Shown: positions 16,586 to 25,707 of the stretch, piece by piece
How positions within the stretch are numbered: position 1 is the stretch's first letter
Layout: each line of letters starts with the position of its first letter
DNA from: Chloroflexota bacterium
Lineage (GTDB): Bacteria; Chloroflexota; Anaerolineae; Anaerolineales; Villigracilaceae
DNA length: 64,000 bases
Direction: 5' to 3'
Assembly: GCA_016191845.1 (NCBI GenBank)
Contig: JACPVF010000009.1
Span: 104,943-168,942 of the forward strand
Made by a program: the position numbers and the translations under genes
The notes under the pieces: generated by a model
The model's input: only the letters and a program-made list of their open reading frames with translations
Databases searched by the model: none
Told to the model about the DNA's origin: nothing

Positions 16586-18187
16586 TTAGCCCCTCCTGCG
16601 ACGCGTGAACCAGCTCACGCCGCCTGCGATCACGATCAGGCCAGGCAGGATGAAGACCGACAAGAACAGGATCAACAACCAGGTGGCGGGGCTGATCACC
16701 TTGAGGGTGCGTTCCGTGCTGTTGTAGGGCGTGAGGGTGATCTGATTTTCCTGCGCGGCAGCCCAGTCCACGGCGTTGATGAAGAAGTCACCGTTGCCGT
16801 ACTTGTCGAAGTTGATATCGAGGAAGAAGGACGAGTTGCCAAAGACAACCACACGGCCGCGATTGGCGCTGGTTTCGCCCGCCATGCCCAGACTGAGCGG
16901 ACCGAGCAAGTCGGCGCCCTGGTCGAACTGGACGCGCGTCCCTTGCAGGTTGGTAAAGTCGGTCTCGCCCCACGAGTCCGTGGTGGTCTGCGCCAGTGAG
17001 GTGACGGTCACACCTTCGGGAGCGGTCGCCAGGGACAGGCTGCGCGTGTTGGGCAGGATGGCCACCTGGTTCATGCTGCGCATACCGCGCGTAATGGGAT
17101 GGTCGGTCGAAAGGCGCGTGACCGCGTTCAACTCGTTACCACTGTTGGTCAGGTCGATGACGATGTCGTTATCGAGCACGATACCCCAGTCGGTCTTGAG
17201 ATAGTCAGCCAGGGGATCGGGGGAATTACCGAATTGGGTGATCGGGGTCGGGTCCTCGGCGACGACCAGTCCACCGCCGTTCGCGACGAATTTCTTGAGC
17301 AGGTCCACTTCCTGTGCGGAGACGGGTTTGAGCGGCCCCGCGATGATAATGGCCAGCGCATCGTCGGGAATTTTGTTTTCGGTCAGCAGGTTGAGCGATT
17401 GGACCGTATAATTCTTGCCTTCGAGTGCAGCCTTGGCCACGCTCAAGGCGACGTCGCCTGTGGCGGTGATATCAGCTTCGCCGTGTCCGCTCAGGAAGTA
17501 CACCACACGCGTGCCTGGGTGGACCAGGCGGTTCAGCGCGCGTACCAGCTCGGTCTCGTCGGCATAGGAAGCCACTTCCTTGCGGTCACCCAGGGTGAGC
17601 AGGATCTTGCCGTCGCCTGTGATGCCCGCATCGCGGACCGTGATGGGATCTGAGTCGGGGTCGGCAAAACGGAAGTCGAATTTGCCATTGCTGTTTGCCT
17701 TGAAGTTGGTCAATATTTCACTGGCCTGTGAAGTGGAGGCATTGGCCGTGAAGTAAGCCGTGGCTTCCACCTTCTCGGGCAGGCTGGCCAGCAATTGCAG
17801 GGTCTCGGGAGCGAGGGTGTGAGACTTGTTCGCGGTCATATCCGCCACGGTGATGGGGTTTTGGAACGCCAACAAGTTGACCATCACAATAATGCCGAGC
17901 AGGGCGACTAGCAGGATCAGCGAGTTCGAGCCGTAACGCGCCTGGCGTCCCGAGAGGAAGCGGCGGACCTGGTCAGGCTGAAGGATCCCATACAGGCTGA
18001 TACCGATGCCAATGAAGGCTACGCTGAACCAGAGGCCCTGTTTCCACGGTTCGATGTTCTTCGGCGTGAACCAACCAAGGACGTTCAATCCCAACATCAG
18101 GGCAATGACCACGGCGGCGATACAGGCCACCAGTGCCACGCCCACCGCGATCAGGGCATAGATGCGGACGTTCTTCTTGTCAGCCAT
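16586..18187 (-). CDS. GldG-like ABC transporter auxiliary protein
   Basis: 533 residues. Three N-terminal helices (about 10-38, 47-66 and 85-105) are followed by a large extracytoplasmic domain with NKSHTLAPETLQLLASLP, YFLSGHGEADI and GGGLVVAEDP, the GldG/ABC_transp_aux pattern, and a C-terminal helix near 500-525 plus an Arg-rich tail. The ATG at 18187 overlaps the permease stop by one base (TAATG) and has GGAGG upstream; an in-frame GTG three codons earlier is less likely. Likely part of an ATP-driven export or envelope machine. Gliding is not implied. Confidence 0.85.
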   Translation of the reverse strand: MADKKNVRIYALIAVGVALVACIAAVVIALMLGLNVLGWFTPKNIEPWKQGLWFSVAFIGIGISLYGILQPDQVRRFLSGRQARYGSNSLILLVALLGIIVMVNLLAFQNPITVADMTANKSHTLAPETLQLLASLPEKVEATAYFTANASTSQASEILTNFKANSNGKFDFRFADPDSDPITVRDAGITGDGKILLTLGDRKEVASYADETELVRALNRLVHPGTRVVYFLSGHGEADITATGDVALSVAKAALEGKNYTVQSLNLLTENKIPDDALAIIIAGPLKPVSAQEVDLLKKFVANGGGLVVAEDPTPITQFGNSPDPLADYLKTDWGIVLDNDIVIDLTNSGNELNAVTRLSTDHPITRGMRSMNQVAILPNTRSLSLATAPEGVTVTSLAQTTTDSWGETDFTNLQGTRVQFDQGADLLGPLSLGMAGETSANRGRVVVFGNSSFFLDINFDKYGNGDFFINAVDWAAAQENQITLTPYNSTERTLKVISPATWLLILFLSVFILPGLIVIAGGVSWFTRRRRG

Positions 18188-18948
18188 TAGCGCCACCTCC
18201 GCATCTCGACCGCCGTGGTGCCCACGAACAGGCCCAGCACGGTCAGGCTTACGTAATACACGATGTCCGACAACATGATCTTGCCCATGTTGAAGGTATC
18301 GTAGAAGTGGGACTTCATGTCAAGATACTGGAAGAGGTTCGTCCCGCCCTGGACGAGGCCTGCAGGGAAACCGACCATCCACCACATGAAGATGAAGGCG
18401 GCCATGGTCAGGAAGAAAGCCGCGATCTGGTTGCTGAACATCGATGAGATGCCGACGCCCATGCCGAGGAAGGCTGCCGCCACGAACATGATACCCAGGT
18501 ACGAGGAGATCAACTGCTTCGGGTCCAGGCCGTTGTTGATCTGGAAGGTCAGCATGAGGGGGAAGACCAGGGTCAGGGCTGCGATGGTGAGGATGAACAG
18601 GAAGGCGCCCAGCCACTTGCCCACGATCAGCTCCCAATCGCGGACGGGGGCGGTCAGCAGCAGTTCCATGGTGCCCATGCGAGTCTCATCCGAGACGAGG
18701 CGCATGGTCAGCGCGGGAACGGAGAAGACCAATAGGAAGGCCAGATTGCCCGTGATGGGCGAGTTATCGGGGGCGGTAGCAGGTGCACCGAAGGCCTGCA
18801 TCTGCATGGCCTGATCGATCGAACTGCGGACGACGATGGCAAAGATGATGCCCAACACCAGCATGATCATGAACATGACCACATAGGCGATGGGACTGTT
18901 GAAATACTGGTTATATTCGCGCTTGGCGATGGTCCATATGGTTTTCAT
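18187..18948 (-). CDS. ABC-2 type permease, GldF-like
   Basis: 253 residues, six helices. MKTIWTIAKREYNQYFNSP followed by a membrane segment and VSDETRMGTMELLLTAPV are typical of ABC-2 permeases of the GldF/NosY type. It pairs with the ATPase gene (4-bp overlap) and the GldG-like gene. The substrate cannot be read from the sequence. Candidates in this family include envelope components and peptides. Confidence 0.88.
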   Translation of the reverse strand: MKTIWTIAKREYNQYFNSPIAYVVMFMIMLVLGIIFAIVVRSSIDQAMQMQAFGAPATAPDNSPITGNLAFLLVFSVPALTMRLVSDETRMGTMELLLTAPVRDWELIVGKWLGAFLFILTIAALTLVFPLMLTFQINNGLDPKQLISSYLGIMFVAAAFLGMGVGISSMFSNQIAAFFLTMAAFIFMWWMVGFPAGLVQGGTNLFQYLDMKSHFYDTFNMGKIMLSDIVYYVSLTVLGLFVGTTAVEMRRWR

Positions 18949-19883
18949 TTGGCACCTTGCTCGGGATTGCGCTCGGTATTGGTCAACTCAAGGAAGATCT
19001 CTTCCAGGCTCATGCCCAGCGGACGCATTTCCAGCAGGTCATAGCCTTCGCTGATGACGGCCTTGGCCACCTCGGGGCGGATATCCTGCCCGGGCGCGAA
19101 CTGGAACTCGACCAGGCCTTCCTCTTTGACGTCCACGCTTTGCACGCCCTTGACCTTCTCGATCACGAAGGGCAGATCGTCGGTCTCGCCGCGCACGCGC
19201 AGCATCACGCGTTCCGCGCCCAACAGGCGGGCCTGTAGTTTCTCGGGCGTGTCCTCGGCCACGATGCGGCCCTTGTTGATGATGAGCACGCGGTCACAGA
19301 TGTTCTGGGCCTCGCTCAGAATGTGTGTGGAAAGCAGGACAGTGCGTTCCTTGCCGATCTCGCGGATCAGCTTGCGGACCTCCACCACCTGGCCTGGGTC
19401 GAGGCCGATGGTCGGCTCGTCGAGGATCAGGACCTCGGGGCGGTGCAGCAGCGCCTGGGCCAATCCCACGCGTTGGCGCATGCCTTTGGACAGGTTGTGG
19501 ATCATCCCGTCGGCGCGGTCAGCCAGCCCGACCTTTTCCAACACCTCATCCACGCGGTCTTCCACGTCGGGCAGGTGACGCAGGTCACCCATGTACTTGA
19601 GGTATTCGAAGACCGACATGTCGGTGTACAGCGGGACGGTTTCAGGGAGATATCCCACGCGGCGGCGTGCCTCGAGGGATTCCTCAACCACGTCGTAGCC
19701 CGCCACGATGGCTTCGCCATCGGTGGGGGGCATGTACCCAGTAAGGATGCGCATGGTGGTGGTTTTACCTGCACCGTTCGGCCCAAGGAACCCGAGAATT
19801 TCTCCCTGTTGGGCGTCGAAGGTGATTTGATCCACCGCCCGTCGGCTTCCATAATCCTTGGTGAGACCGTTGACTCGAATCAT
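18945..19883 (-). CDS. ABC transporter ATP-binding protein, GldA/CcmA type
   Basis: 312 residues. Walker A GPNGAGKTTT (34-43), signature NLSKGMRQRV, Walker B VLILDEPTIG and the H-loop STHILSE are all present, so it is an active ATPase. The C-terminal third has the extra domain seen in exporters of this group. The ATG at 19883 is chosen over an upstream in-frame start because AAGGAGAG lies just ahead of it. It is the first gene of a four-gene operon with a good promoter at 19967-19995. Confidence 0.93.
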   Translation of the reverse strand: MIRVNGLTKDYGSRRAVDQITFDAQQGEILGFLGPNGAGKTTTMRILTGYMPPTDGEAIVAGYDVVEESLEARRRVGYLPETVPLYTDMSVFEYLKYMGDLRHLPDVEDRVDEVLEKVGLADRADGMIHNLSKGMRQRVGLAQALLHRPEVLILDEPTIGLDPGQVVEVRKLIREIGKERTVLLSTHILSEAQNICDRVLIINKGRIVAEDTPEKLQARLLGAERVMLRVRGETDDLPFVIEKVKGVQSVDVKEEGLVEFQFAPGQDIRPEVAKAVISEGYDLLEMRPLGMSLEEIFLELTNTERNPEQGAK

Positions 19884-19966
19884 TGGCTCTCCTTGATAAG
19901 AAGATATTGACACAAAAACGGCACACCAGCCAATGGCGGGCCGTGCCGTAGGTTAGACCGAAAATT

Positions 19967-19995
19967 ACTATACAAAATTTGTGACGTGAAGTCAA
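19967..19995 (-). promoter_or_regulatory. Promoter of the Gld-like ABC operon
   Basis: On the minus strand TTGACT (19990-19995), 17 bp, then TATAGT (19967-19972). The ~75-nt leader holds a hairpin, ACGGCAC/GTGCCGT near 19918-19949, before the ribosome site. Confidence 0.75.
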
Positions 19996-20044
19996 GCAGG
20001 TTGTGAAATTCTAATCAAACACTAATCTCAAGCAAGAGTTTGAC

Positions 20045-20563
20045 TCAAAGCAACTGTGTGGACAGGAACCACAACGCAAGTCCGCCCATGCAGAGCAGGG
20101 CCAGCAACATGACCGCCAGGATACCGAAGCGCAGCCCCGTCTGCTCGGGCTCGAGGTTGGGCGCGGACGGGGAAACGGGGATGGCTGTGGACTGGGAAAA
20201 GGTCGGCTCAGACGGGGGCAGGCTGGAGGTCGAGGCGGGCGCGGAGGGCAGGCCTATCGATGCGATCCGCTCGGCGAAGTCGGGGATGCCGTTGTGGTCC
20301 TTATCCCATTGGCCCATGACCTTTTCGTATTTTTCGCGCGCTTCGGGAGGCAACTGGTCGATATGTTCATAGGCCTGCCCATTGAAGACAATGCGGGCGT
20401 TCGTTGCCTGGGCATTGATTGTGCCCTCGAAGAGATCAGGCACGCCGTTCTGGTTCTTGTCGGCCAGCACTTGCATGACCGACTCGTATGCCTGGCGGAC
20501 GTTGGGCGGCATCTGCTCCAGGCTGTCATAGGTCTTGCCGTTGAAGGTGATCTTTTGCTCCAT
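20045..20563 (-). CDS. Membrane-anchored protein with two EF-hand-like repeats
   Basis: 172 residues. Two ~50-residue repeats each carry FNG-x-x-Y, a QMPP or QLPP turn, a helix with YE-x-VM, and a calcium-loop-like DKNQNGVPD or DKDHNGIPD. A Pro/Ser-rich linker (about 105-140) leads to a single C-terminal helix (about 145-167). There is no N-terminal signal, so the repeats may be cytosolic with a C-tail anchor. The D-x-N/D-x-NG-x-x-D loops suggest calcium binding, but that is inferred. No named family recognised. Confidence 0.7.
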   Translation of the reverse strand: MEQKITFNGKTYDSLEQMPPNVRQAYESVMQVLADKNQNGVPDLFEGTINAQATNARIVFNGQAYEHIDQLPPEAREKYEKVMGQWDKDHNGIPDFAERIASIGLPSAPASTSSLPPSEPTFSQSTAIPVSPSAPNLEPEQTGLRFGILAVMLLALLCMGGLALWFLSTQLL

Positions 20564-20639
20564 GGGGTCCTCGCTTGGTTAGTTGAATTTTACCGCTTGT
20601 TGTGCGACTATAATAGTAAAAATTCGCCCTGGAGGAACG

Positions 20640-21359
20640 ATGACCGACCTGCTGTACCAAACTGATGCGACCCTGCGCGAGTTCGATGCACGCGTGATTG
20701 CCGTGGACCCCGAAGCGCGTACTGTGACTTTGGACCGTTCCGCCTTCTACCCGGGCGGAGGCGGCCAGCCCTGTGACTTTGGCGTGCTGCGTGTGGACGG
20801 GGTGGATTACCCCGTGGGCAAGGTCAAGAAGCAGGGCGAGGATGTGCTGCACTTCCTCGGTGGGACGGCGCCGCTGCCTGCGGCGGGCGCGTCTGCGCAC
20901 GGGACTCTGGATTGGGAGCGGCGCTATCAGTTGATGCGTACCCACACTGCGCTGCATATCCTGTGCGGGACGGTCTTCCGCGATTATGGTGCGCTGGTGA
21001 CGGGCGGCGACATGGAGCCACTCAAGGGTCGTATGGACTTCGAGTTCGAGACCATGCGCGGGGAACTGGTGCGCGAGATCGAGGCGGCGGTCAACAAGGA
21101 GATCGCCGCGGCGCGCGAGGTGCGGGTGAACATCCTGCCGCGCGAGGAAGCCTTTCAGATCCCCGACCTGATCCGCACCAAGATCAACCTGCTGCCCGAG
21201 GGCATCGCCTTCGTCCGCACGGTGGAGATCGCGGGCCTCGACCTGCAAGCCGACGGCGGCACGCACGTGGCGAACACCAGTGAGGTCGGCTCGGTGCGTG
21301 TGGTCGATTACAAAAGCAAAGGCGCCATCAACAAACGTATTTACATCGAAATCTCCTAA
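20640..21359 (+). CDS. alaX: Alanyl-tRNA editing protein AlaX
   Basis: 239 residues. It is the stand-alone editing domain of alanyl-tRNA synthetase that hydrolyses Ser- or Gly-tRNA(Ala). FYPGGGGQP near the N terminus and the zinc motif H102-x3-H106 (THTALH) are present. The second motif reads DGGTHV, so the usual Cys of CGGTH is D205, with H209 kept. The start is ATG 20640 with GGAGG at 20631-20635. A TATAAT at 20609-20614 provides a -10 box. It is a single gene flanked by unrelated genes. Confidence 0.92.
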   Translation: MTDLLYQTDATLREFDARVIAVDPEARTVTLDRSAFYPGGGGQPCDFGVLRVDGVDYPVGKVKKQGEDVLHFLGGTAPLPAAGASAHGTLDWERRYQLMRTHTALHILCGTVFRDYGALVTGGDMEPLKGRMDFEFETMRGELVREIEAAVNKEIAAAREVRVNILPREEAFQIPDLIRTKINLLPEGIAFVRTVEIAGLDLQADGGTHVANTSEVGSVRVVDYKSKGAINKRIYIEIS

Positions 21360-21386
21360 AGGACTGCACAATTGGTCCTTAAGGGT

Positions 21387-21416
21387 GAGACACATTCTGG
21401 ATGAATCTCGTATAAT
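21387..21416 (+). promoter_or_regulatory. Probable promoter of the small lipoprotein gene
   Basis: GAGACA (21387-21392), 18 bp, then a perfect TATAAT (21411-21416). The start codon is 38 bp downstream and has AGGAGA ahead of it. Confidence 0.6.
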
Positions 21417-21453
21417 CGCCGCACCTTACCAACTCAATTAATAGGAGAATGCA

Positions 21454-21867
21454 ATGAATAAAAAATGGTTTATCCTGACGGCCCTCCTGGCCCTGGTCCT
21501 TTCCACGCTGGCCTGCGGATCCTTTACGAGTGCGCCCGCTGGCATTTCCAACATCTACATGGCCAACGACGAGAACGGTGATAACAAGACCACCACCTTT
21601 GCGCCCACCGATGACATCTACGTCTTCTTCGACGTCAATCAGATGGAAAACGGCACGCAGTTCGAGATCAAATGGTACGCGTTGAACGTGGAGGGTCAGG
21701 ACCCGAACACGCCCTTCACGACCAGCGATTACAGCTATAACGGTGAAAGCACGTTGTATGCCAACATCTCCAGCACGGACCCCTCGGGTTTCCCTGCGGC
21801 GCAGTACAAGGTCGAGATCTACATGGACAGCGTCAAGGTCGGCGAGCAGCAGTTCAACGTGCAGTAG
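21454..21867 (+). CDS. Small lipoprotein of unknown function
   Basis: 137 residues. The signal ends in a lipobox STLAC. The mature part is a single beta-rich domain (VFFDVNQMENGTQFEIKWYA, then YKVEIYMDSVKVGEQQF) that resembles the Ig-like fold of many Chloroflexota lipoproteins. No catalytic residues are apparent. It is transcribed alone, with its own promoter and a strong terminator at 21889-21915. Confidence 0.8.
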   Translation: MNKKWFILTALLALVLSTLACGSFTSAPAGISNIYMANDENGDNKTTTFAPTDDIYVFFDVNQMENGTQFEIKWYALNVEGQDPNTPFTTSDYSYNGESTLYANISSTDPSGFPAAQYKVEIYMDSVKVGEQQFNVQ

Positions 21868-21888
21868 TCCAAGGATAGTCAAAGTAAA

Positions 21889-21915
21889 ACGCGCTCCGAA
21901 AGGAGCGCGTTTTTT
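21889..21915 (+). terminator. Intrinsic terminator
   Basis: ACGCGCTCC (21889-21897) pairs with GGAGCGCGT (21902-21910) around a GAAA tetraloop, followed by five T. Confidence 0.9.
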
Positions 21916-21942
21916 ATTTAAGCCAAGATTGGACGAGTTGCC

Positions 21943-23502
21943 CTACGAGAGGATGACCTGTCCGCAGTACTCGCACTTGTCCATGCCAAGCTCGAGGGTG
22001 CCGCCACAGTTGGGGCACTTGAAGGTCTCCACGCGGATCTGGAAGCCCGCCGTCTTGAAAGCGGCTTCATTGTCCGCCAGGTCGGCGCGCAGGCGCTTGA
22101 GGCGCGCCAGGTAGGCTTCGCCCGTCATCTCGCCTGATTTGCGCAGGCGTTCCACGTCGGCGATGGATTCCTTGAGCATACGGCGTTCGGCTTCGAGCGA
22201 TTCGCGACTCTTGTCCTGGAAGGCGACTTTCATCTCGGGCTTGGGCGGGATCGAAGCCAGGATGGCCGCGATGATCAGCATTACGCCCGAGAGGATCAAT
22301 CCCACCAGCAGCGGCGTGAACTGGAAGCCAGGGATGGAGTTGAAATTGACCTTATTGGTGCTCACCTGGCTGCCGTCGGCGATGACCACGTAGCGGTCGC
22401 CGCCCAATTTGCCGATGTCGATGCGGGTGATGCCCGTCGAGTGCGAGGACAGGTTGAAGCGCGATCCGCTGGCGTTGAAGATCGCCACCTGGCCCGAGTC
22501 GTCGCCGAGCACGGCCTCTTCCTTGCCGTCCTGGTCGATGTCGAGGCCCGCGATCTCGGTGACTTTATCCGAGAGGGAGCCCGACCACAGCTGATGGGCG
22601 GTGGTCCCATCGAAGGAGAAGGCCCACACGCCGCCATCCTTGCCGCCGACCACGATCTCGCGCGAGGAAGGGTCGCCGTTCAACTCCACGGTGCGGACTT
22701 CGCTGATGGGCTGGCCAAGCGATTTGTTGAACAGCACGGAGCCGTCCACGGCGCTGTAGATGAAGAACGCGCCATACTCGCCGCCTGTGATGACCTCGCT
22801 ATTGCCGTCGCCGTTCAGGTCGAAGGCGCGCATGCGGCGCAATTGCTCCTGCGAGTGAGTCCAGATGGCGTTTCCCTGGGCGTCGTACACGCCGATGGAC
22901 CCGTCATGGGTGGCGACGGCCACATTAGGCTGGCCGCCGATCAGTGCATCGTCCATGCCGCGCATTTCCTCGCTGCCGACGGTCGCGCTCCAGCGCGGCT
23001 GGCCGTCCAGGCCCAGGGACAGGACTCCGCCTGTATTGTCACCGAGCACGATCTGGGATCCAGACGCGAAGCGGATGACCGCCACGCGCGAGGGGAAGCC
23101 GATGTCGAGCGCCTGCGCCAGCGGGTGGACCTGTCCCTTGCTGATGACATCCACCGACATGCCCGTGCCAACATAGTACACGACGATATCCTCGATGCCG
23201 TCCTTGTTCACATCCCCGAGGGTGGTTTTCGGCGAGGAGTAACTAAAATTCCACAACGAGTTGCCCGTGCCGTCCAACACGCTGACGTTGTCCGTGTTCT
23301 GGAGGAATAGTTCATCCTGACCATCGCCCGTCAGGTCGATGACCTTCATGCTTTCGGCCGTGCTATACGGCTGGGACCACACGAGGCGGTCGCCGAACTT
23401 TTCAGCGGTGATCAGTCCACTAAAGGAAAACACGCCCGCCACGGCCATGACGAGACAACTCAATACGATGGCTACTACAAAAGGGATGATCTTTTTGCTC
23501 AT
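21943..23502 (-). CDS. FG-GAP/VCBS beta-propeller membrane protein with a cytosolic zinc ribbon
   Basis: 519 residues. An N-terminal helix (about 5-30) anchors an extracytoplasmic propeller with repeated D-x-x-GDG blocks (DLTGDGQDELF, DVNKDGIEDIVV, DLNGDGNSEVI, DIDQDGKEEAV). A second helix near 393-420 is followed by a charged coiled coil (about 425-480) and a zinc ribbon with C496, C499, C510 and C513 (CPNCGG, CEYCG). Outside propeller and inside metal-binding tail suggest a sensor or scaffold. It follows the partner gene without a gap. Confidence 0.75.
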   Translation of the reverse strand: MSKKIIPFVVAIVLSCLVMAVAGVFSFSGLITAEKFGDRLVWSQPYSTAESMKVIDLTGDGQDELFLQNTDNVSVLDGTGNSLWNFSYSSPKTTLGDVNKDGIEDIVVYYVGTGMSVDVISKGQVHPLAQALDIGFPSRVAVIRFASGSQIVLGDNTGGVLSLGLDGQPRWSATVGSEEMRGMDDALIGGQPNVAVATHDGSIGVYDAQGNAIWTHSQEQLRRMRAFDLNGDGNSEVITGGEYGAFFIYSAVDGSVLFNKSLGQPISEVRTVELNGDPSSREIVVGGKDGGVWAFSFDGTTAHQLWSGSLSDKVTEIAGLDIDQDGKEEAVLGDDSGQVAIFNASGSRFNLSSHSTGITRIDIGKLGGDRYVVIADGSQVSTNKVNFNSIPGFQFTPLLVGLILSGVMLIIAAILASIPPKPEMKVAFQDKSRESLEAERRMLKESIADVERLRKSGEMTGEAYLARLKRLRADLADNEAAFKTAGFQIRVETFKCPNCGGTLELGMDKCEYCGQVILS

Positions 23503-24447
23503 TTATGCGGCCTTTCGCTCTAAAAGAGAATATGCGGAATGGATGACGTTAAGGATGTGTTCGTGTTCCACTTCTTCGAAGGGGGAACTGGCGCTCAGGT
23601 TGATGATGCCGCCTTCGGTGCTGAATTCGGTGATGGTGTATTTGCCCACGTTCTGCCCGTGGCGGAGAATGGGGCTGGACCCGACCTGGTACAACTCGGG
23701 GTTGATCACGATGCGCACCTTCAGGTCCTGTGCGCTACCCTTGAACTTTTCGGGCTTCAGCTTGTACTTGCCGCTGATGCGGCTGCGCTTGGTGTAGGAG
23801 GCGCGCTTCTTGGATTTCTGCACGGCCGAGACGCGCAGCACATTGCCGTCGTAGAGTTTGGCCTTGAGCGACAGCCACTCGTCGCGGTAATAGTTGGTGG
23901 TGCGATTCTGTGTGTCCTTGGCCGAGCGCGCCACCTTGGTGGGCAGCATGGAACCTGTCAGGTCGAGGTGACCCAGGAAGGTGGAACCAGGCCGCAGGTC
24001 ATCGCGCAGGGTGTAGAGGATGTGTTTCAGGCTTTCGTAACGGGGGGAGAAATCCAGCGAGTCGCTGCGTCGAATGCCGCGTGCCATCACGATGGCGGCG
24101 ACCCACAGGGCCAGCCCGCCCGCAGAGAAGATCAGCGAAAAGTAGCCCAGCAGGAGCAGCAGCACATCGATCAGCGCCAGGCCGATGCCCGCAAAGAAGA
24201 TCAGCATGGGAATCCAGCGCCACTTGTCGCCTGCGGTTTCGGTGCGCTGCACCTCGGTTTTCAGGCGATTCATCCCTTGCAGGATGGACATGGGTTTATC
24301 GGCCAGGGAAATGTAGACAGGCGCGTAATTCTTTTTCCCGAACGCGCCCGCGCTGGGGACCTTCTTCCGCGCGGTGTTCAACAAATAAAAAAAGATGACC
24401 AGCATGACGATGACAAAAATGCCGCCGCCGCATAGCAAGATTTCCAT
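23503..24447 (-). CDS. Membrane protein of unknown function, partner of the FG-GAP protein
   Basis: 314 residues: a helix at 5-24, two helices around 78-120, then a soluble C-terminal half rich in Lys and Arg (KSKKRASYTKRSR). No known domain is recognised. AGGAGAGAG precedes the ATG. Its TAA is followed immediately by the ATG of the propeller/zinc-ribbon gene, so the two products probably act together. The divergent glycosyltransferase starts 36 bp away. Confidence 0.7.
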   Translation of the reverse strand: MEILLCGGGIFVIVMLVIFFYLLNTARKKVPSAGAFGKKNYAPVYISLADKPMSILQGMNRLKTEVQRTETAGDKWRWIPMLIFFAGIGLALIDVLLLLLGYFSLIFSAGGLALWVAAIVMARGIRRSDSLDFSPRYESLKHILYTLRDDLRPGSTFLGHLDLTGSMLPTKVARSAKDTQNRTTNYYRDEWLSLKAKLYDGNVLRVSAVQKSKKRASYTKRSRISGKYKLKPEKFKGSAQDLKVRIVINPELYQVGSSPILRHGQNVGKYTITEFSTEGGIINLSASSPFEEVEHEHILNVIHSAYSLLERKAA

Positions 24448-24471
24448 GCTCTCTCCTCTGGCTTCCTGTCT

Positions 24472-24477
24472 TATAAT
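24472..24477 (+). promoter_or_regulatory. -10 box giving a probable leaderless mRNA
   Basis: TATAAT ends six bases before the ATG at 24484, so transcription should begin at or next to the start codon. There is no ribosome-binding site and no convincing -35. Confidence 0.55.
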
Positions 24478-24483
24478 TTACTG

Positions 24484-25650
24484 ATGCCTAAAGTTCTCTA
24501 TACTGCCTTCGATATTGTACCAAGCCCCAAGGGGGCCTCGACGCATATTTTGCACAATATCCATGGTCTCGTCAACGCCAATTTCGACGTGCATCTTATC
24601 ACGCCCAACGATGGGCTTCTACCCACCGTTGATACTATCGCGGGCGCGCGCGTCACCCGCATCTCACAGGACCTGACGCAGAACTTCCTGGCACGGGCCG
24701 TGCACTTCGGCAGGGCGGTATCGGCACACGTGGCCCTGCACCCCGACTACGACGTGGTCCACTATCGCAACGTGTGGGACGGCTTCCACCTGGCGGGACA
24801 GAAAAAACGTCACGGGTACAAGACGCTCTTCGAGGTCAACGGCCTGCCGTCCATTGAGCTGAAATACCATTACCCTGGGCTGGATTCCGCGCTGCTGGCC
24901 AAGATCAAGGAACAGGAGATCGCGACCCTGCACCTGAGCGACGCGATCATCTGCCCCTCGCGCGTGACCCGTGACTACATCGCCTCGCTCGGCCTGGACC
25001 GCGGGCGGGTGACCGTTATCCCGAACGGGGTCAGCCCCTCGGACTTTTCCCCCACGCCCCTGCCAGCCCGCGATGGGCGCATCCCCACGCTGCTGTACAT
25101 CGGCACCCTGGCCGATTGGCAGGGATTGGACGTGGTGGTCAAGGCTTTGCCGAAGATCCTGGAGAAACAGCCCGCCCAGTTAAAGATCATCGGGCGCGGA
25201 CGGTCCCGTCAGCGCAAGCTGCTGGCCAAGCAGATCCGCAAACTGGGCGTCGAGGAGCACGTCACCGTTCTGCCCGCGGTGCCGCATCACGACATCCCCG
25301 CGCTGATCGCGGAGACTGACCTGTGTGTCGCCCCGCTGGGGCTCAACGACCGCAACGTGACGCAGGGCGCCTGCCCGATTAAGGTGTTGGAATACATGGC
25401 CGCCGCCCGTCCGCTGCTGGCTTCGAACATGCCCATCGTGCGCGAGCTGGTCCGCGAAGATGTGGACGCGCTGCTCTTCTCACCCAACGATCCCGACGAT
25501 CTGGCGCGTCAGGCCCTGGCCTTGCTGGACGATTTTGAGCTTTCGCAACACCTGGCGCAATCCGCCTCGGAGCGCGCGCTGACGAAGTTCACCTGGCACG
25601 AATCGCAGAAGAAACTATTGAAGGTGTATGAGAGATTGATGGAAATGTAG
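24484..25650 (+). CDS. Family 4 glycosyltransferase
   Basis: 388 residues, a GT-B fold retaining glycosyltransferase. The N-terminal half starts MPKVLYTAFDIVPSPKGAS with the glycine-rich acceptor loop. VTVIPNGVSPSDF marks the domain junction, and the C-terminal half has LLYIGTLADWQGLDVVV and the sugar-nucleotide site region PIKVLEYMAAARPLLASNMP with E-x7-E-like spacing. It is a soluble cytosolic enzyme, probably for exopolysaccharide or glycolipid. Acceptor and donor cannot be read. Probably leaderless. Confidence 0.9.
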   Translation: MPKVLYTAFDIVPSPKGASTHILHNIHGLVNANFDVHLITPNDGLLPTVDTIAGARVTRISQDLTQNFLARAVHFGRAVSAHVALHPDYDVVHYRNVWDGFHLAGQKKRHGYKTLFEVNGLPSIELKYHYPGLDSALLAKIKEQEIATLHLSDAIICPSRVTRDYIASLGLDRGRVTVIPNGVSPSDFSPTPLPARDGRIPTLLYIGTLADWQGLDVVVKALPKILEKQPAQLKIIGRGRSRQRKLLAKQIRKLGVEEHVTVLPAVPHHDIPALIAETDLCVAPLGLNDRNVTQGACPIKVLEYMAAARPLLASNMPIVRELVREDVDALLFSPNDPDDLARQALALLDDFELSQHLAQSASERALTKFTWHESQKKLLKVYERLMEM

Positions 25651-25707
25651 TCACGCTGAAAAATGTCCTTCGACTTCGGACCTCGCGTTATGCGTTTCGT
25701 CCTCTGC

